64,000 bases of DNA, taken from the NCBI RefSeq assembly GCF_000348985.1, contig NC_035923.1, positions 1,240,001 to 1,304,000 of the forward strand. Reading direction: 5' to 3'. This document shows positions 30,601 through 40,633 of this stretch, piece after piece; position 1 is the stretch's first letter, and each line of letters starts with the position of its first letter. The DNA is from Huiozyma naganishii CBS 8797. Lineage: Eukaryota > Ascomycota > Saccharomycetes > Saccharomycetales > Saccharomycetaceae. The position numbers and the translations under genes were made by a program. The notes under the pieces are model-generated. The model was given only the letters and a program-made list of their open reading frames with translations. It searched no databases and was not told where the DNA came from.

Positions 30601-33600
30601 CTTGGTGTGTTTGATTGTCCGGACTTTTGCAAGACAAGTGTTTTGAGCTCTTTTGAAATTCTCACTCGATAGCTTTTCGCCTGTTCTGACGTCAGGTAAG
30701 TAGGCTAGAACAATCAAATCGGACTCGCTAACACTTGAGTCCTGAATCATTTGCTTTGATACTGAGGCATAAACTTCATAAAAGTCAGATACAGCAGTTC
30801 TATTCCCGACAATTATGCTAAAAGGTCGATTATCTTCCCTATCACGAGCAGAGCATAAACCTTGCCAGCATTCAAGTAGAAGTAAAGGTTTCATAATGCT
30901 TCGATACTCCTCTACAGATCTGAACGCATCCTTCACATCGGCATAGCTATCACCCCTCTTGTCTGTTGGATATTCATCAGACCTATTATAATCCCATTGT
31001 AGGATGACGTCGTACAAGGAATTAATTTCGACATTTAATCTCCTTCTCATGTTTTCTTCTTCCCGTCTTTTCTGTTCAGCACTTGTATCTTTTTTGATTG
31101 TTTGGCCGTTGATATCTAAAATTCCAATCCCCTTTCCTTTGTTCTTTGTCGAGGCAAACAGTTCCCTGGCGGTTTCGATATCACCATCATCTTCACTCTC
31201 ATCACTGCTGGAGTTACGACGTTCCGTGGGATGAACGGACGGTTTACTGTTAAATACAGATGTGCTTGGAGGATGGACAATTCTGTTGTTTAGCAGCTGT
31301 CTTCTAGCTTGTTCCATTCTGGACATTGGCTTCGCTGCTTTAGTTGTTTTCAACGAGACATATTCACCTGGTTGCATACTACCAAACGCCGTTATTTTAG
31401 GTTGAGAACTCTTTGGGCGGCTCATAAGTGAAGATGATGTAGCCTTCCTATGCAGAAAATCGGCTTTATTCTCTAAAGCATCACTCTGCTTCTTTTTGCT
31501 CTCTGTAGCTTGTAATTTGGCCATCTGCTTTGCCTTATGATAAGCTTCAGTTTCTTTAACTACTCGGTCTGTAAGTGCGCTATCACACAATCTGGCTTTG
31601 GATAGAATCTCAGAAGTTTGGGAGTCGCTTAGTTTATTTGAATATGTTTTTGCCTTTGAGGCATAGCGAACCATTGCGTCTATAATTTCATCGTCAAACT
31701 TGATGTTTTTTTCGCAAGCCAAGTCAACCGTTGATATTATTAGTTTGACGCATGAATCAAGTAGCTCCTCATCGCTTAAACGTAGCCAATATAACATGTT
31801 TTTGAAAGCCTTGCGAATATTTTTGAAAAGGTCAAATCCACTGCCATGCAAAATGTCGGATATTTCTCTGTATGATCCGACTAGCGAGTTGGTTAATTCC
31901 AGTGTATCCTTAGTAAATTTTTCAAGTTCTGAGTAGTCATATTTGGCAGCCCACTTCAGAGTGCATCGGTATATCGTGTCTAAAAACGACCAAATCAGGG
32001 ACCAAAACTTGGCGACAGTTCTATCCGATGACTCATCTTTCAAAGTCGAGTAATTAGAGATTAGGCCTGTAACTGGATCAGAGAATACGCTAATAACATC
32101 CATGAGAACTCTGACTGCTCTAGGACATGGTTCATAAAACTCACATTTGATCAGCTGGCTCAACACTATATTAATAGCATCTAGTTGATTGTTTAAAGAT
32201 TTATGCAGTAAAGCTTGAATCCCCTCAAACCTACCTTCGACGTCGAATGTGTCGTACAACATATTTGTTGCCTCTTGGTAAAGCTGCGAGTCGGACGAAA
32301 AGACACACGACCAAAACCCTTGTGAAGCTTCTTTATCACACAAAATTGTTGACATCTGCTGGGGTAAAATATCAGCAAACTTTTCTATAAGTTTGGTAGA
32401 GAAATAAATGAATGTGATTACCGTATTGTTGTGTTTTTCGACAGTTGCGGATTTGATGTTGACTGGAAGGAGGCCGTTGATGTTCCTCAAAGAGATTAAA
32501 AGCTCTTTAGCGAGTAAGGGGCCATCGTGAAATGACCGCAAATCGACTTTGGTTACCACATTTTCCAGTAGTGTTAGCGGTAACGGGTAGTCGCTAATCG
32601 CCTTACCCATGTAAAGTTTATAAGTTCTTTGGCAGAGTAAAAGAATATCGAAATCGATACATTTTGTCAAGACCAGCATAGCTGATCTGGCAATAGACGT
32701 CGCAGAGTTCCCCAAACCAGGGTAAACTTCTGATGGGTTTGTTGCTGACTTGATAACCATACTTTGGACCATAGGATTGTTCATCAAAGTCCTCGAATCA
32801 GTCTTCGTAAATAGAACTGTTTGAAAGTCCTCATTGTAGTAGAGTTGTGAACGTTCCTCTTCCTTTATGGTTAGAACCGCGGACAATAACGCTGTAGATG
32901 AATTCATCAGGCAGGCCTTAGGAAGAGGTTTAAGATCAGGGAAGTTGGCAATTATTCTGAGAAATGCAATGGAAACCTTTTTCACCATTTGGATCCTTTT
33001 GGAAGTAGATAGTGAATGGTAGAATGGAAGATTCCAAGAGAGCAAATCGTCAATATTCCCCTTTGTAAAGAGTTTGTCAAGGTCGTTATGAGGTAGCGGT
33101 TCGTTCTGGGTCTTGATGAGTTTTGTCGCAAACGTGGATTTTTCAAAGATGTTATCCAAAATGCTGTGGAAAGTGTAAGGTTCTATCTCTTGCCAGAAAA
33201 CGGGTCCCATCTTTTCTAAAAACATCCTCATGACCTTCAAAAGAATATCCAATGGTTTGTCATTATAGTTTTTGGAGAGATGATTGTACCACAAGATGAA
33301 AATGGATACGATGGGATATCTTATTGATTGTTTCAAAGATTCGATATTTTTAGGAGTGACAAAGTGCTCATTGAATACTGACATATCGAACAGGCTGAGA
33401 ATGGGGAAGAATCTAGTCCAGAACTGGGAAATTACCGTTTCATTCCAATTGGAAGGATTCTCCAAAAACAGTAAATGGAAGTACACCTCTTGTAGGATAT
33501 CTGGCGGTAGAGTTTTACCCGTGAATGTAAATTTTTCCTTGTGTAACTTTTTCAAAAACGATCCAGCCCATTTGATCTCTTCGTCAGATCCTTCACACCA

Positions 33601-34248
33601 ACAGTATATGACCCCCGCCAGAAATGTATTTAGACTTTTCGGGTTAGTAACATTTAAAAATTCGTTCTTCTCATCATAGAAGTATTTGAAGAGGGCATCG
33701 AAGCAAGCTTTAAACTCTTTATTCAGTCTTAGCATATGAGGGTTGCACAGCGATTCAAAAATCCCCATTTCAATCTCTTTTGTAATTAGTACCGAACTGT
33801 TGTTAACAACCTCGATGTTTCGGAGTGTCGGTGACACTGCTTTTATTCTCCAAATGCAAACGATATCGTTAAACCTTGAAACGTGCTCGTGCGGCACATG
33901 CCTCTGTATTGCAAAATGCTCTAGCATTTTACATTTACCTCTTATAAAGTTCAAAACGCACTTGTCACATTGGGTTAGGATTGGATCGAATCTATTCTTC
34001 AGCCAATCAACGGTATTTTGCTCGCTGAACGAGAATATGGTCAGGCAAAATATAGAGATATGTTTTAGCACTGGATCACAGAATAAATGGAAGTCTAGCG
34101 GGACCTCCGCTAACAACCTCAACAAGTCCCCGAGTAATTCTGCCTCCACTATACTTGGATTAGTCCCCTTGTAAACTTCTTCAATAAGCGGTATGTAGGA
34201 ATTTGCCTTTTCTAGTAGGTCCCCGCTCAATGCACTAACATCAGTCAT
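27685..34248 (-). CDS. SEN1: Sen1 RNA/DNA helicase, transcription termination
   Basis: 2187 residues (2231 in S. cerevisiae, YLR430W). Superfamily 1B helicase of the Nrd1-Nab3-Sen1 complex, which terminates non-coding RNA polymerase II transcripts and resolves R-loops in the nucleus. The long helical N-terminal domain is followed by a charged linker. The helicase core (about residues 1290-1800) shows motif I QGPPGTGKT near 1320, motif II DEACQCTE, NVQYRMHPDISSFPS, TIDGFQGQEKEIIIISCVR and VAFTRAKTSMWILGH. The C-terminal tail is Lys/Ser-rich, ends with the basic PKRKRPF, and carries two acidic Asp-Tyr-x-Pro motifs (DNDDYIPTI and DNDEYIPKP) resembling the Nrd1-interaction motif. The gene looks AT-richer than its neighbours. 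Confidence 0.97.
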   Translation of the reverse strand: MTDVSALSGDLLEKANSYIPLIEEVYKGTNPSIVEAELLGDLLRLLAEVPLDFHLFCDPVLKHISIFCLTIFSFSEQNTVDWLKNRFDPILTQCDKCVLNFIRGKCKMLEHFAIQRHVPHEHVSRFNDIVCIWRIKAVSPTLRNIEVVNNSSVLITKEIEMGIFESLCNPHMLRLNKEFKACFDALFKYFYDEKNEFLNVTNPKSLNTFLAGVIYCWCEGSDEEIKWAGSFLKKLHKEKFTFTGKTLPPDILQEVYFHLLFLENPSNWNETVISQFWTRFFPILSLFDMSVFNEHFVTPKNIESLKQSIRYPIVSIFILWYNHLSKNYNDKPLDILLKVMRMFLEKMGPVFWQEIEPYTFHSILDNIFEKSTFATKLIKTQNEPLPHNDLDKLFTKGNIDDLLSWNLPFYHSLSTSKRIQMVKKVSIAFLRIIANFPDLKPLPKACLMNSSTALLSAVLTIKEEERSQLYYNEDFQTVLFTKTDSRTLMNNPMVQSMVIKSATNPSEVYPGLGNSATSIARSAMLVLTKCIDFDILLLCQRTYKLYMGKAISDYPLPLTLLENVVTKVDLRSFHDGPLLAKELLISLRNINGLLPVNIKSATVEKHNNTVITFIYFSTKLIEKFADILPQQMSTILCDKEASQGFWSCVFSSDSQLYQEATNMLYDTFDVEGRFEGIQALLHKSLNNQLDAINIVLSQLIKCEFYEPCPRAVRVLMDVISVFSDPVTGLISNYSTLKDESSDRTVAKFWSLIWSFLDTIYRCTLKWAAKYDYSELEKFTKDTLELTNSLVGSYREISDILHGSGFDLFKNIRKAFKNMLYWLRLSDEELLDSCVKLIISTVDLACEKNIKFDDEIIDAMVRYASKAKTYSNKLSDSQTSEILSKARLCDSALTDRVVKETEAYHKAKQMAKLQATESKKKQSDALENKADFLHRKATSSSLMSRPKSSQPKITAFGSMQPGEYVSLKTTKAAKPMSRMEQARRQLLNNRIVHPPSTSVFNSKPSVHPTERRNSSSDESEDDGDIETARELFASTKNKGKGIGILDINGQTIKKDTSAEQKRREEENMRRRLNVEINSLYDVILQWDYNRSDEYPTDKRGDSYADVKDAFRSVEEYRSIMKPLLLLECWQGLCSARDREDNRPFSIIVGNRTAVSDFYEVYASVSKQMIQDSSVSESDLIVLAYLPDVRTGEKLSSENFKRAQNTCLAKVRTIKHTKGNAVDLTLRIHRNHHFSKFLVLRSEIHAVKVMQMTTVEREYQTLEGLEYYDLVDQILLAKPPPAYSLSPEEIEVVKNNYKLNKSQAEAIVNTVIKDGFSLIQGPPGTGKTKTILGIIGYFLSTRRTAPSNVIKIPGEKATLSLEQQLKKQKILICAPSNAAVDEICLRLKSGVYDAHGKLFQPNLVRIGRSDVVNVAIKDLTLEELVERRLSQNSYEFTQNSELDRKFNNAVTKRRQLRDQLNAEDGSPVSKLSSEDITKLQLEIRELSKEINELGKQRDEIREKNSVNYRSRDLHRRNAQVQILANSNIICSTLSGSAHDVLATLGITFDTVIIDEACQCTELSAIIPLRYGGKRCIMVGDPNQLPPTVLSGAASNFKYNQSLFVRMEKNSQPYLLNVQYRMHPDISSFPSKEFYDGKLTDGPGMEEINKRPWHSCPPLSPYKFFDIAMGRQEQNLKSMSFTNAEEVRAALKLIDHLFKKFDNTVNFTGKIGIISPYREQMLRMRREFTRQFGGSITKYIDFNTIDGFQGQEKEIIIISCVRADDTKSSVGFLKDFRRMNVAFTRAKTSMWILGHQRSLVKNKLWRNLIEDARNRNMIEMIGPNFLFENPTNKTVVQSALRRFSAEETDSYDPMEVKETTRKRKLQSDAKPDVVTQKKEKGPEGEQSLEQKSKKLKKSKKEKRESSKTAKKSDTLNTATGTKKKSSIFGAPSLSDSLPKNLYINDEASKEKKKRERKAVKHITFSETPTSIPNVEEYKSLIPSKDLPKPTSSIYKSMKEDQETKRNLVTDHAPTKDNDDYIPTIGPSSIERANPAIRDVKKSSGTVGKTTKPTHESDNNVPNTAKPKTIPKTTDKDLASFSNENIITLPDNDEYIPKPAVVVQTDKKTNHQQSSENTEPLVTLTDHNSAPPSTLAAAAFKIQLGPQTVSLPTGPKQPHPQRNPAMGKPPGRRGPKANSSSMFIPKRKRPF

Positions 34249-34887
34249 GATATTATATGGTAAGGCCTCGTGGTAAGTGGTAATATGGGTAGAGACAATG
34301 CAAAGTTCTGATCACCTTAGAGTTAAAAGGTGACAAAAGAAGAAGAAAAAAGGATATATCTATAGACCTAATAAGAAACTACAGAGAGTTTATTCAGGAC
34401 AAACTTAATGGTAGCCAAAATTCACATATAAAATATCGCAACACCAGAAACAGAATTTTTGTTTTGTTTCTATTTGTAGGATATATAAAGTGATCGAGCT
34501 TCCACGTCTATGACTATGCAAATAATATGGAAAAAGAGAAAGAAAAAAAAACAGGTAGAGTCCACGGGTGCAAACAGCACTGGTTTAACGTCCTGAATAA
34601 CAAGTTATTCGGGTTGTAAATATCGACAATTGATCACCAGAACGAACCGAACACAGTACACGAATGAAGGTGTGGGACAAGAACAGAAATCGATGATATC
34701 GAGATTTCTTTTTATTTTTTTTTTAAAGTTAAAAAAATCGACGCCTCGCCAAAATTGATTTTTTTCGTGTTTGGCGCGCACGTGACGTTCAGACGTGATC
34801 GTGTTAGATACTATCTATCTTATGGTTGTTACATAACGTTCGTTCCCTCAGCTGTTCGGGCCGGGGGCCGGGGTCCGGGGACAAGAA
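34249..34887. other. SEN1 upstream / CRN1 downstream intergenic region
   Basis: 639 bp with A/T-rich and homopolymeric A and T tracts, and one CACGTG E-box at about 34779-34784. No coding or structured RNA gene is recognised. It should include the SEN1 promoter and the CRN1 terminator. Confidence 0.6.
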
Positions 34888-36792
34888 TCAGTTCTTCTTG
34901 TCCAGCAGCTGTTGCATGCTCTTCTCTAGTGCCTCCAGGCGTTCGTCCTTGTCGAGGTTAGCCTTCGTCAACTTCTCAACGACTTGTTCCAGATCCAGGA
35001 CGAGGGAGGATAGCTTTTCAACAGATTGCTTCAGTCCCATGGATTTGGCTCCTCCTGAAGCGGTTTTTGCAGCAGGTGTGCTTGCGGGAGGTGCTGTCGA
35101 GCTGGGAGTGGGTGTGGTTTTCTTGGACTCCTCACTTGGCTTGACTGGGTCGGTTGTCTTTTCAGTTCTGTCTGTGGCTATTGAAGTGGGTTCCTGTTTG
35201 GGCTCTTCTTCTGGGCGCTTGACAACTGGTTCAGCTTGCTTCTTGATCGGCTCCTTAGATATGACAACAGGCTCTGGAGAGCGAGGCTTGTCGTCTTCGT
35301 CGTCCCAGCCAGACGTGTCCTTGGCCGGGTCTTCCGTGTTGTTGACAGTATCAAGGTCCGACGCCTTCTGCAACAGCTTCCCGACAGAGTTATCAGAGCC
35401 TAGTCTGTCACTCAAAGTGCCCGATTCCTTAGAAGCGGATGGAGAGGGAGACTTCTTCTGAGGCTCTTCCTTCTTAGGTTCCTCCTTCTTAGGTTCCTCC
35501 TTCTTAGGTTCTTCCTTCTTTTCCTCCTTGACTTCTAACGTGGACTTTTCAGCGGCATGGAAGCTTGGGGCGCAACCATCAAAAACATCCTTCATGCTGA
35601 CTAAAATTGGACCATCCACTTCCTTTCCAGAAACCCATTCCTCTGCTGTCAATGCAGGTTTATCCGATGGGGCATCTGGGTATATGTCCTCTTGGAATTC
35701 CTCGGATTTCCTGGGGACGTAAAATGAAATTGGTTCGATACGTTGGTCCACTACGGTCTTAAAACCTCTCAACACCTCGTTTTCCTTGATGTTAACCAAG
35801 TACTTGGGTACAACGGCAAATCCTCTCTGTGCAACAGTGGATTGGTACTCAGATAATTCAAACAGTTCGTCATTTTGAAATTCATAGTACCTAATGTTAC
35901 CGTCACCTTTACCCGCTAGGTACAAAATCTTGTTACTGTCGTCGTAGAATGGCATTAAAATACCAGACGACTGATCAACGGTGTAAAACCCGCCAAGATC
36001 CCCATTTTCCAAATGGAACGCATCCCAGATACCAATCTGGCGGTCACTTAGTTTGGAGAAGCCAGTGGTAGCCAATCTGTCGGAGTTGCCCAGCCAGACA
36101 ACCCTTTGGTTTTTGGCCCCCGCATGAGCGGTACCTTCACTGACTACTTCACCCTTTCTTACATCCCATACTCGCAGCTTCTTATCCCTAGCAACGGTTG
36201 CCAAGTGAGCACCATTATAGGAGAAAGACATAGAGGTGACCATGTCCGGATGTTTCAAAGTAAACAAAACTTCACCAGTCTCGACATTCCAGATCTTGAC
36301 AGTGTAATCTAACGAGGAGGAAGCCAAGATGTCCTGCGCCAACGGATGATAAAGTACATGCCCAACTTTCCTGGAGTGGCCCGCCAGCATTTTGACAGGT
36401 TTAATATCCTTGGGATCGCCATTGGAGTCCAGGTAGTTGTGGAAGGAGTAGTCCTCGGGAATATCCCAGATCCCAATCTTAGAGTCATCAGACCCGGACG
36501 CCAATCTGCGTTGGTTGAACGGATCGAAATCGGTGTCCAATACATGGGCAGTATGGCCTCTAAACAGCGGTATTTGTTCTGGAGATTTGCCCACCTCCTC
36601 AATTGGAATCACAGAGAAGGCACCCCCACCTGACGAGTTCCAATTAACAGAGATGAACTTCCCGTTGGTCTTAATCAGGTTAGAATCCCAAGCGTTGTTG
36701 GTAACCTTAATATTTTCATACTGCAGTTCCCGCTTGGCTGCCTGCCCAAAAACGTGTCTGTACTTGGACGCACGCACAAACTTACCACTCAT
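34888..36792 (-). CDS. CRN1: Coronin
   Basis: 634 residues (651 in S. cerevisiae, YLR429W). Cortical actin-patch protein that binds F-actin, the Arp2/3 complex and microtubules. The N-terminus SGKFVRASKYRHVFGQ is the coronin signature. The WD40 propeller covers about residues 70-390, with ASGSDDSKIGIWDIPEDYSF and SSSLDYTVKIWNVETG. A low-complexity linker contains four KKEEP repeats (about residues 425-445) and a conserved acidic Trp motif DTSGWDDEDD. The C-terminus (about 595-634) is the trimeric coiled coil. The ATG at 36792 matches the yeast start; 35 extra upstream codons in frame are not homologous. Confidence 0.96.
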   Translation of the reverse strand: MSGKFVRASKYRHVFGQAAKRELQYENIKVTNNAWDSNLIKTNGKFISVNWNSSGGGAFSVIPIEEVGKSPEQIPLFRGHTAHVLDTDFDPFNQRRLASGSDDSKIGIWDIPEDYSFHNYLDSNGDPKDIKPVKMLAGHSRKVGHVLYHPLAQDILASSSLDYTVKIWNVETGEVLFTLKHPDMVTSMSFSYNGAHLATVARDKKLRVWDVRKGEVVSEGTAHAGAKNQRVVWLGNSDRLATTGFSKLSDRQIGIWDAFHLENGDLGGFYTVDQSSGILMPFYDDSNKILYLAGKGDGNIRYYEFQNDELFELSEYQSTVAQRGFAVVPKYLVNIKENEVLRGFKTVVDQRIEPISFYVPRKSEEFQEDIYPDAPSDKPALTAEEWVSGKEVDGPILVSMKDVFDGCAPSFHAAEKSTLEVKEEKKEEPKKEEPKKEEPKKEEPQKKSPSPSASKESGTLSDRLGSDNSVGKLLQKASDLDTVNNTEDPAKDTSGWDDEDDKPRSPEPVVISKEPIKKQAEPVVKRPEEEPKQEPTSIATDRTEKTTDPVKPSEESKKTTPTPSSTAPPASTPAAKTASGGAKSMGLKQSVEKLSSLVLDLEQVVEKLTKANLDKDERLEALEKSMQQLLDKKN

Positions 36793-37068
36793 TTCTCTGC
36801 AAGCTGCTTTTGAATACCCAATTGACTCCTGCAAATGGCTCGAACCCCTTTCTCCGGAGAAGGTGTTGACTACCAATATCTGTAAACAGTTGTTCACTTT
36901 CGTTTTTGTTTCTTCAAAGGAAATATCCCGGTGGAAAGGCAGGGCAACTCCAACAGCGTCTCAGACGAACAAACCGGTCTACAAAATCAATGCGATGACT
37001 GCTCTTCCAAATGTATATAGGGACGTGTCAGAGACGGTTATAATGCATAGTTGAGGGGGAGGGGGGGT

Positions 37069-39033
37069 TCAGGTACTAAACAGAAGCACTTTACCTTTCT
37101 TTTTCTTCTTTTTTTGGCTCTTATCAGTTCCCGCACTAGTGGGTTCGAAGCCCGACGATTCCGCACTATTCTCTTGCATTCTTTGAAGGAGCATCGCCGT
37201 GAACTCTTCGTTCTCCTTGGAGGTCTTTTCATCCGATATCCTCTGAATTGATGTGCCCCACACTGTATTCTCCCGGTACGTTCTATTCTTGTGTTTTTCT
37301 TCCTTGTCCAGTACGTGCCGGTCCTTAGCACCGGCTAACGAGTCCAACATTACCTCCGAATTCATTAACTTTTGGAACTCTGCGGAGTCCACGTACGACA
37401 CATAGTCTGCTCTCTCCGATTTATAAAAGGCGGCTTGTTCTTCCTCCAGTTTAACCTCGTACAGCTTCTTCATCTTGTCCTCCTTCTGCTTCTTGATGGT
37501 GAATTGTCTGCGCCTCTGTTTCAGCTCAGAGTTGAATTGCGACAGCGTCTCCCTTGAGACAAAATCTATCTTCCTCCAATCGAGATCCACGTATGCGATC
37601 TCCGTACCGAGTGCTAAATGGCCCATGTATTTGTATCGACGAATCAACGATTCTGTGACAATGTTCCCGTAATGCACGTTTTCGAGAGTTACATTCAAGT
37701 CTGGTGGGAAGTTGGAATAGGATTCAAAAATGGCTAACAGTATTTTTATATCCAACGGCGACAAGAAGTATTTTGTTGATGTATCAAAGGAAGTCTGGTA
37801 GAAGAAAAAAGCTGTTTTATCGTCGTAAATCATAGTGTTTTGATCCCCCAGATTTAGCTGGAAGAGTCCTTTCGACAGTGTTGTCTCTCCCGGTATCTCC
37901 TCACTAGTGGAAAGTAACTGTGATATTTCATCATTGATCTGTTCTATGGCTAAATTAGAGAATTTGTCACTCTCATTGTACATTGCATGATCAATCTCAT
38001 ATTGCGTTTTGATTGCATTGATATCGTTATCAAGAAGGTGTAAAGTGTACTGTAAGTCACACTTCATTATCTTTGCGTATTTGGACGCTTCGGTCATCGT
38101 TATATCAGGGATGTTACCCACCGAACAAGGATCGATATTCAGAACGATTGGTAAAGCTAACATAGACTCTAACGGTCTGCACATCAGTTTTAGGTTGATC
38201 TCCTTTCCAGGTCTAGGTTTTTGGTTTTCTGCGTATAAAGTCTCATAGAGAACGTTCTTGACCCTCTGGGGTCTCACAATGTTATTACAAAGAGGACAGT
38301 CCTTGTATTTCCTCTTTTTAACATGGCCCGTTTCATTGTTCTTGATGACTTCTTCGACGGAAAAGAAATTGATCAGACAACTACGGCAAAAGATGTGTCC
38401 ACATGTGACCATTTGTGGAGCCACTGGTTCGTCACACAGACATATGGGGCAGTTTTGGCCACGTGGTACAATGATTCGTACCGTTAGATCATCTGGAACT
38501 ATGGCGTTTGGATTATGATCTTGTTCTTGGTATTCGTGGCCCTCTTTAACAAGTAATCGATAGTTGACATTGATGAACGCGTCACCAGTCAGGCTGATAT
38601 GTTCAGAATCAGAAATCCTTCTTCTTGAAAAGTTGGCTCTTCTTCTTTCGTTAGATTTCTCCACTTCTGGCAATTGGAAATCTAACAGATGGTTAATGGA
38701 AAGTTTGGCTTTCCGGCCTTGAGCTTTGAAACTGCCATTGGCTAGTTCCTCTTGAAGGGAAAAATCTAACGCTTGTTCGTGTTGATATGGATTAGACCCG
38801 TCAAAAGTTTTTTGTTGTCTCTTATACTGTCCAGTACGTTGTCTACCACCTCCTTTACCTCTCTCCCTAACATCCTTCGAAGACATAGCCCTCTCGGTTG
38901 ATGTTCTTCGGTTTGTTTGTCTATTCTGCTCCTTGACCAGTCTCGATTGATCTCCCGGAATTGTGGTTGGCTTTTTTTCGTCTGACATGGATTTTGTCGA
39001 GTTGTTCACTTGTCCACTGTTCACACTGGACAT
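37069..39033 (-). CDS. MAG2: Mag2, RING-type E3 ubiquitin ligase (RNF10-like)
   Basis: 654 residues (670 in S. cerevisiae, YLR427W). In yeast Mag2 ubiquitinates Rps3 (uS3) on non-functional 40S subunits during 18S rRNA decay; RNF10 is the animal homologue. A C3HC4 RING finger is visible at about residues 194-255 (CPICLCDEPV, CGHIFCRSCL, CPLCNN). A conserved region after it includes AYVDLDWRKIDFVSRETLSQF. The N-terminus is basic and Gly/Arg/Gln-rich, and the C-terminus ends with a Lys-rich stretch. Start: the ATG at 39033 (MSSVNSG) is the first; one at 38988 (MSDEKKP) is a plausible alternative. Confidence 0.92.
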   Translation of the reverse strand: MSSVNSGQVNNSTKSMSDEKKPTTIPGDQSRLVKEQNRQTNRRTSTERAMSSKDVRERGKGGGRQRTGQYKRQQKTFDGSNPYQHEQALDFSLQEELANGSFKAQGRKAKLSINHLLDFQLPEVEKSNERRRANFSRRRISDSEHISLTGDAFINVNYRLLVKEGHEYQEQDHNPNAIVPDDLTVRIIVPRGQNCPICLCDEPVAPQMVTCGHIFCRSCLINFFSVEEVIKNNETGHVKKRKYKDCPLCNNIVRPQRVKNVLYETLYAENQKPRPGKEINLKLMCRPLESMLALPIVLNIDPCSVGNIPDITMTEASKYAKIMKCDLQYTLHLLDNDINAIKTQYEIDHAMYNESDKFSNLAIEQINDEISQLLSTSEEIPGETTLSKGLFQLNLGDQNTMIYDDKTAFFFYQTSFDTSTKYFLSPLDIKILLAIFESYSNFPPDLNVTLENVHYGNIVTESLIRRYKYMGHLALGTEIAYVDLDWRKIDFVSRETLSQFNSELKQRRRQFTIKKQKEDKMKKLYEVKLEEEQAAFYKSERADYVSYVDSAEFQKLMNSEVMLDSLAGAKDRHVLDKEEKHKNRTYRENTVWGTSIQRISDEKTSKENEEFTAMLLQRMQENSAESSGFEPTSAGTDKSQKKKKKKGKVLLFST

Positions 39034-39402
39034 CCACAAATAGTTTTGGCAAGTATCCTTGGCAGTATGCTAAGAAAGAACAGGTCCGTCCTGGTTTAAT
39101 CGGACTGATCTTCTCGTCCTGCCCTTTGAGTGTACACCTGCCGGACCTTTCGACGTTTTTTTGAACAATTTTAAAATTAAGTTAGTTGGTGACAAATTAT
39201 ACCTAATGCAGTACCCTTATTAGCGAACAAACAAGAGGGAAACGCACCATAAAGGTTCATTGTACAATCAATTGTCTGACCACGTGGGAGTTTTTAAAAT
39301 CGGTACAAAACACTCGTATTCTAATTACCAAATTATGCTTGATATCTTGCTAATGTACACAGAATTGTCTATAAACGTGGTATAAAGATGTAGTCATCCA
39401 GC
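39034..39402. other. MAG2 upstream / TDA5 downstream spacer
   Basis: About 370 bp of moderately AT-rich DNA. A CACGTG E-box (Cbf1-type) lies near 39282. No gene or structured RNA is recognised. Confidence 0.6.
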
Positions 39403-40413
39403 TTATTGCTCGATGGAATTGTCAATTCGTTCAGTGGGTAAGCAGTCATCCATGCGGGCCACCACACGCACAATATTTTGAACCATATAGGGCATGGACA
39501 TCAGAATGTAAGCGAAATTGACATAAAAGGGGTCCTTCAGCGTCCCTCTCACTCCAACATTGCAGCAGTCAATGATCTTATGCGCTAAATGGGACGCTGA
39601 AACTACTGGAGCCCAAAACTTTCTCGGTGGATTGAATCCGGCAAACATAGATGTGTCCAGCTGTCCAGGTAAAACTAGTAGGGTCCGTACTTTGGAAATA
39701 CCTCTTGAATTCAGTTCAGAGGAGTAAGAGTGATGGAATGCAATTGAAGCAGCTTTGCTAGCAGCATACCCAGCCACTTTGGCAGGGGCAAGGATTCCTA
39801 ACGCGCTTGCAACGTTCACAATATAGCATTGTTGGTTCTTTACAAGCTCTTGTATTATTCTCACCGGGGAGATGCTATTCACTTGCATTATGTCTTGAAG
39901 TTCGTTCATTCCTGTAGCTTTACAGCTCATGTATGGTAGTCTGAATCCTGCATTGTTGATAATTAGGTTGATTCTTTCGCCATATTCTTCTCTCAGCTTT
40001 ACTAGCGTCTCGTTCAATTGCTCAGTGTCTAACAAATCGCAGGCACAGTACACCACTCGTTCTTGTAATTTGTCATCCTCTGCCTTTGGCGGTGTCTTGT
40101 CAAGGTTGACTATGCTTAATGACGGATACTTGGATAGTAGTTCCAGGATAAGTGCATTCCCTAGCCCATTCGACCCCCCCGTAATCACAGCAACAGGATC
40201 TTGTAGTTTTCCTATCGTAACCCAATCTTCTCGACCAAACGTCTTGAACCAGTTATTCAATCTTAGGAAGCACGACAGCACAACCGAATATGCAAGCAGC
40301 GCTATGAGGAGGTTTTCGGAAACATATTGCCGAAATGGGAGCACAACAACAATTGGAAATCGGATAACTGGTATAACTACCCACTCTACAATTGAATCCA
40401 CAGTGAATTCCAT
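39403..40413 (-). CDS. TDA5: Membrane-anchored short-chain dehydrogenase Tda5
   Basis: 336 residues (326 in S. cerevisiae, YLR426W). Short-chain dehydrogenase/reductase of unknown substrate. The cofactor motif TGGSNGLGNA is at about residues 76-85, NNAGF follows at about 150, and the catalytic Tyr-x-x-x-Lys is seen as YAASKAAS near 216. N-terminal hydrophobic segments at about residues 10-30 and 32-52 suggest membrane anchoring. The S. cerevisiae gene is recorded with a 5' intron; here a single ATG-initiated frame covers the whole protein. Its upstream region has been invaded by two solo LTRs. Confidence 0.85.
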   Translation of the reverse strand: MEFTVDSIVEWVVIPVIRFPIVVVLPFRQYVSENLLIALLAYSVVLSCFLRLNNWFKTFGREDWVTIGKLQDPVAVITGGSNGLGNALILELLSKYPSLSIVNLDKTPPKAEDDKLQERVVYCACDLLDTEQLNETLVKLREEYGERINLIINNAGFRLPYMSCKATGMNELQDIMQVNSISPVRIIQELVKNQQCYIVNVASALGILAPAKVAGYAASKAASIAFHHSYSSELNSRGISKVRTLLVLPGQLDTSMFAGFNPPRKFWAPVVSASHLAHKIIDCCNVGVRGTLKDPFYVNFAYILMSMPYMVQNIVRVVARMDDCLPTERIDNSIEQ

Positions 40414-40633
40414 CGTAGCCCTACAGAACTGAGTCAGGTGGACATGCTCGTTAAGAGTTCCGGTTACTGGGTTATTTTATATTTTTCACTTTAAACAGGG
40501 CAAGCGGTGCTTAGGAAATGGTAAGGATGTTGATTAAACCGTGTATATCCTAATGTGGAGGGCTCAATCTTGGTCAATTTACAGTACCAGACATTTGAAG
40601 CCTCTCCCCAATATAAATTATATACTATGAATA

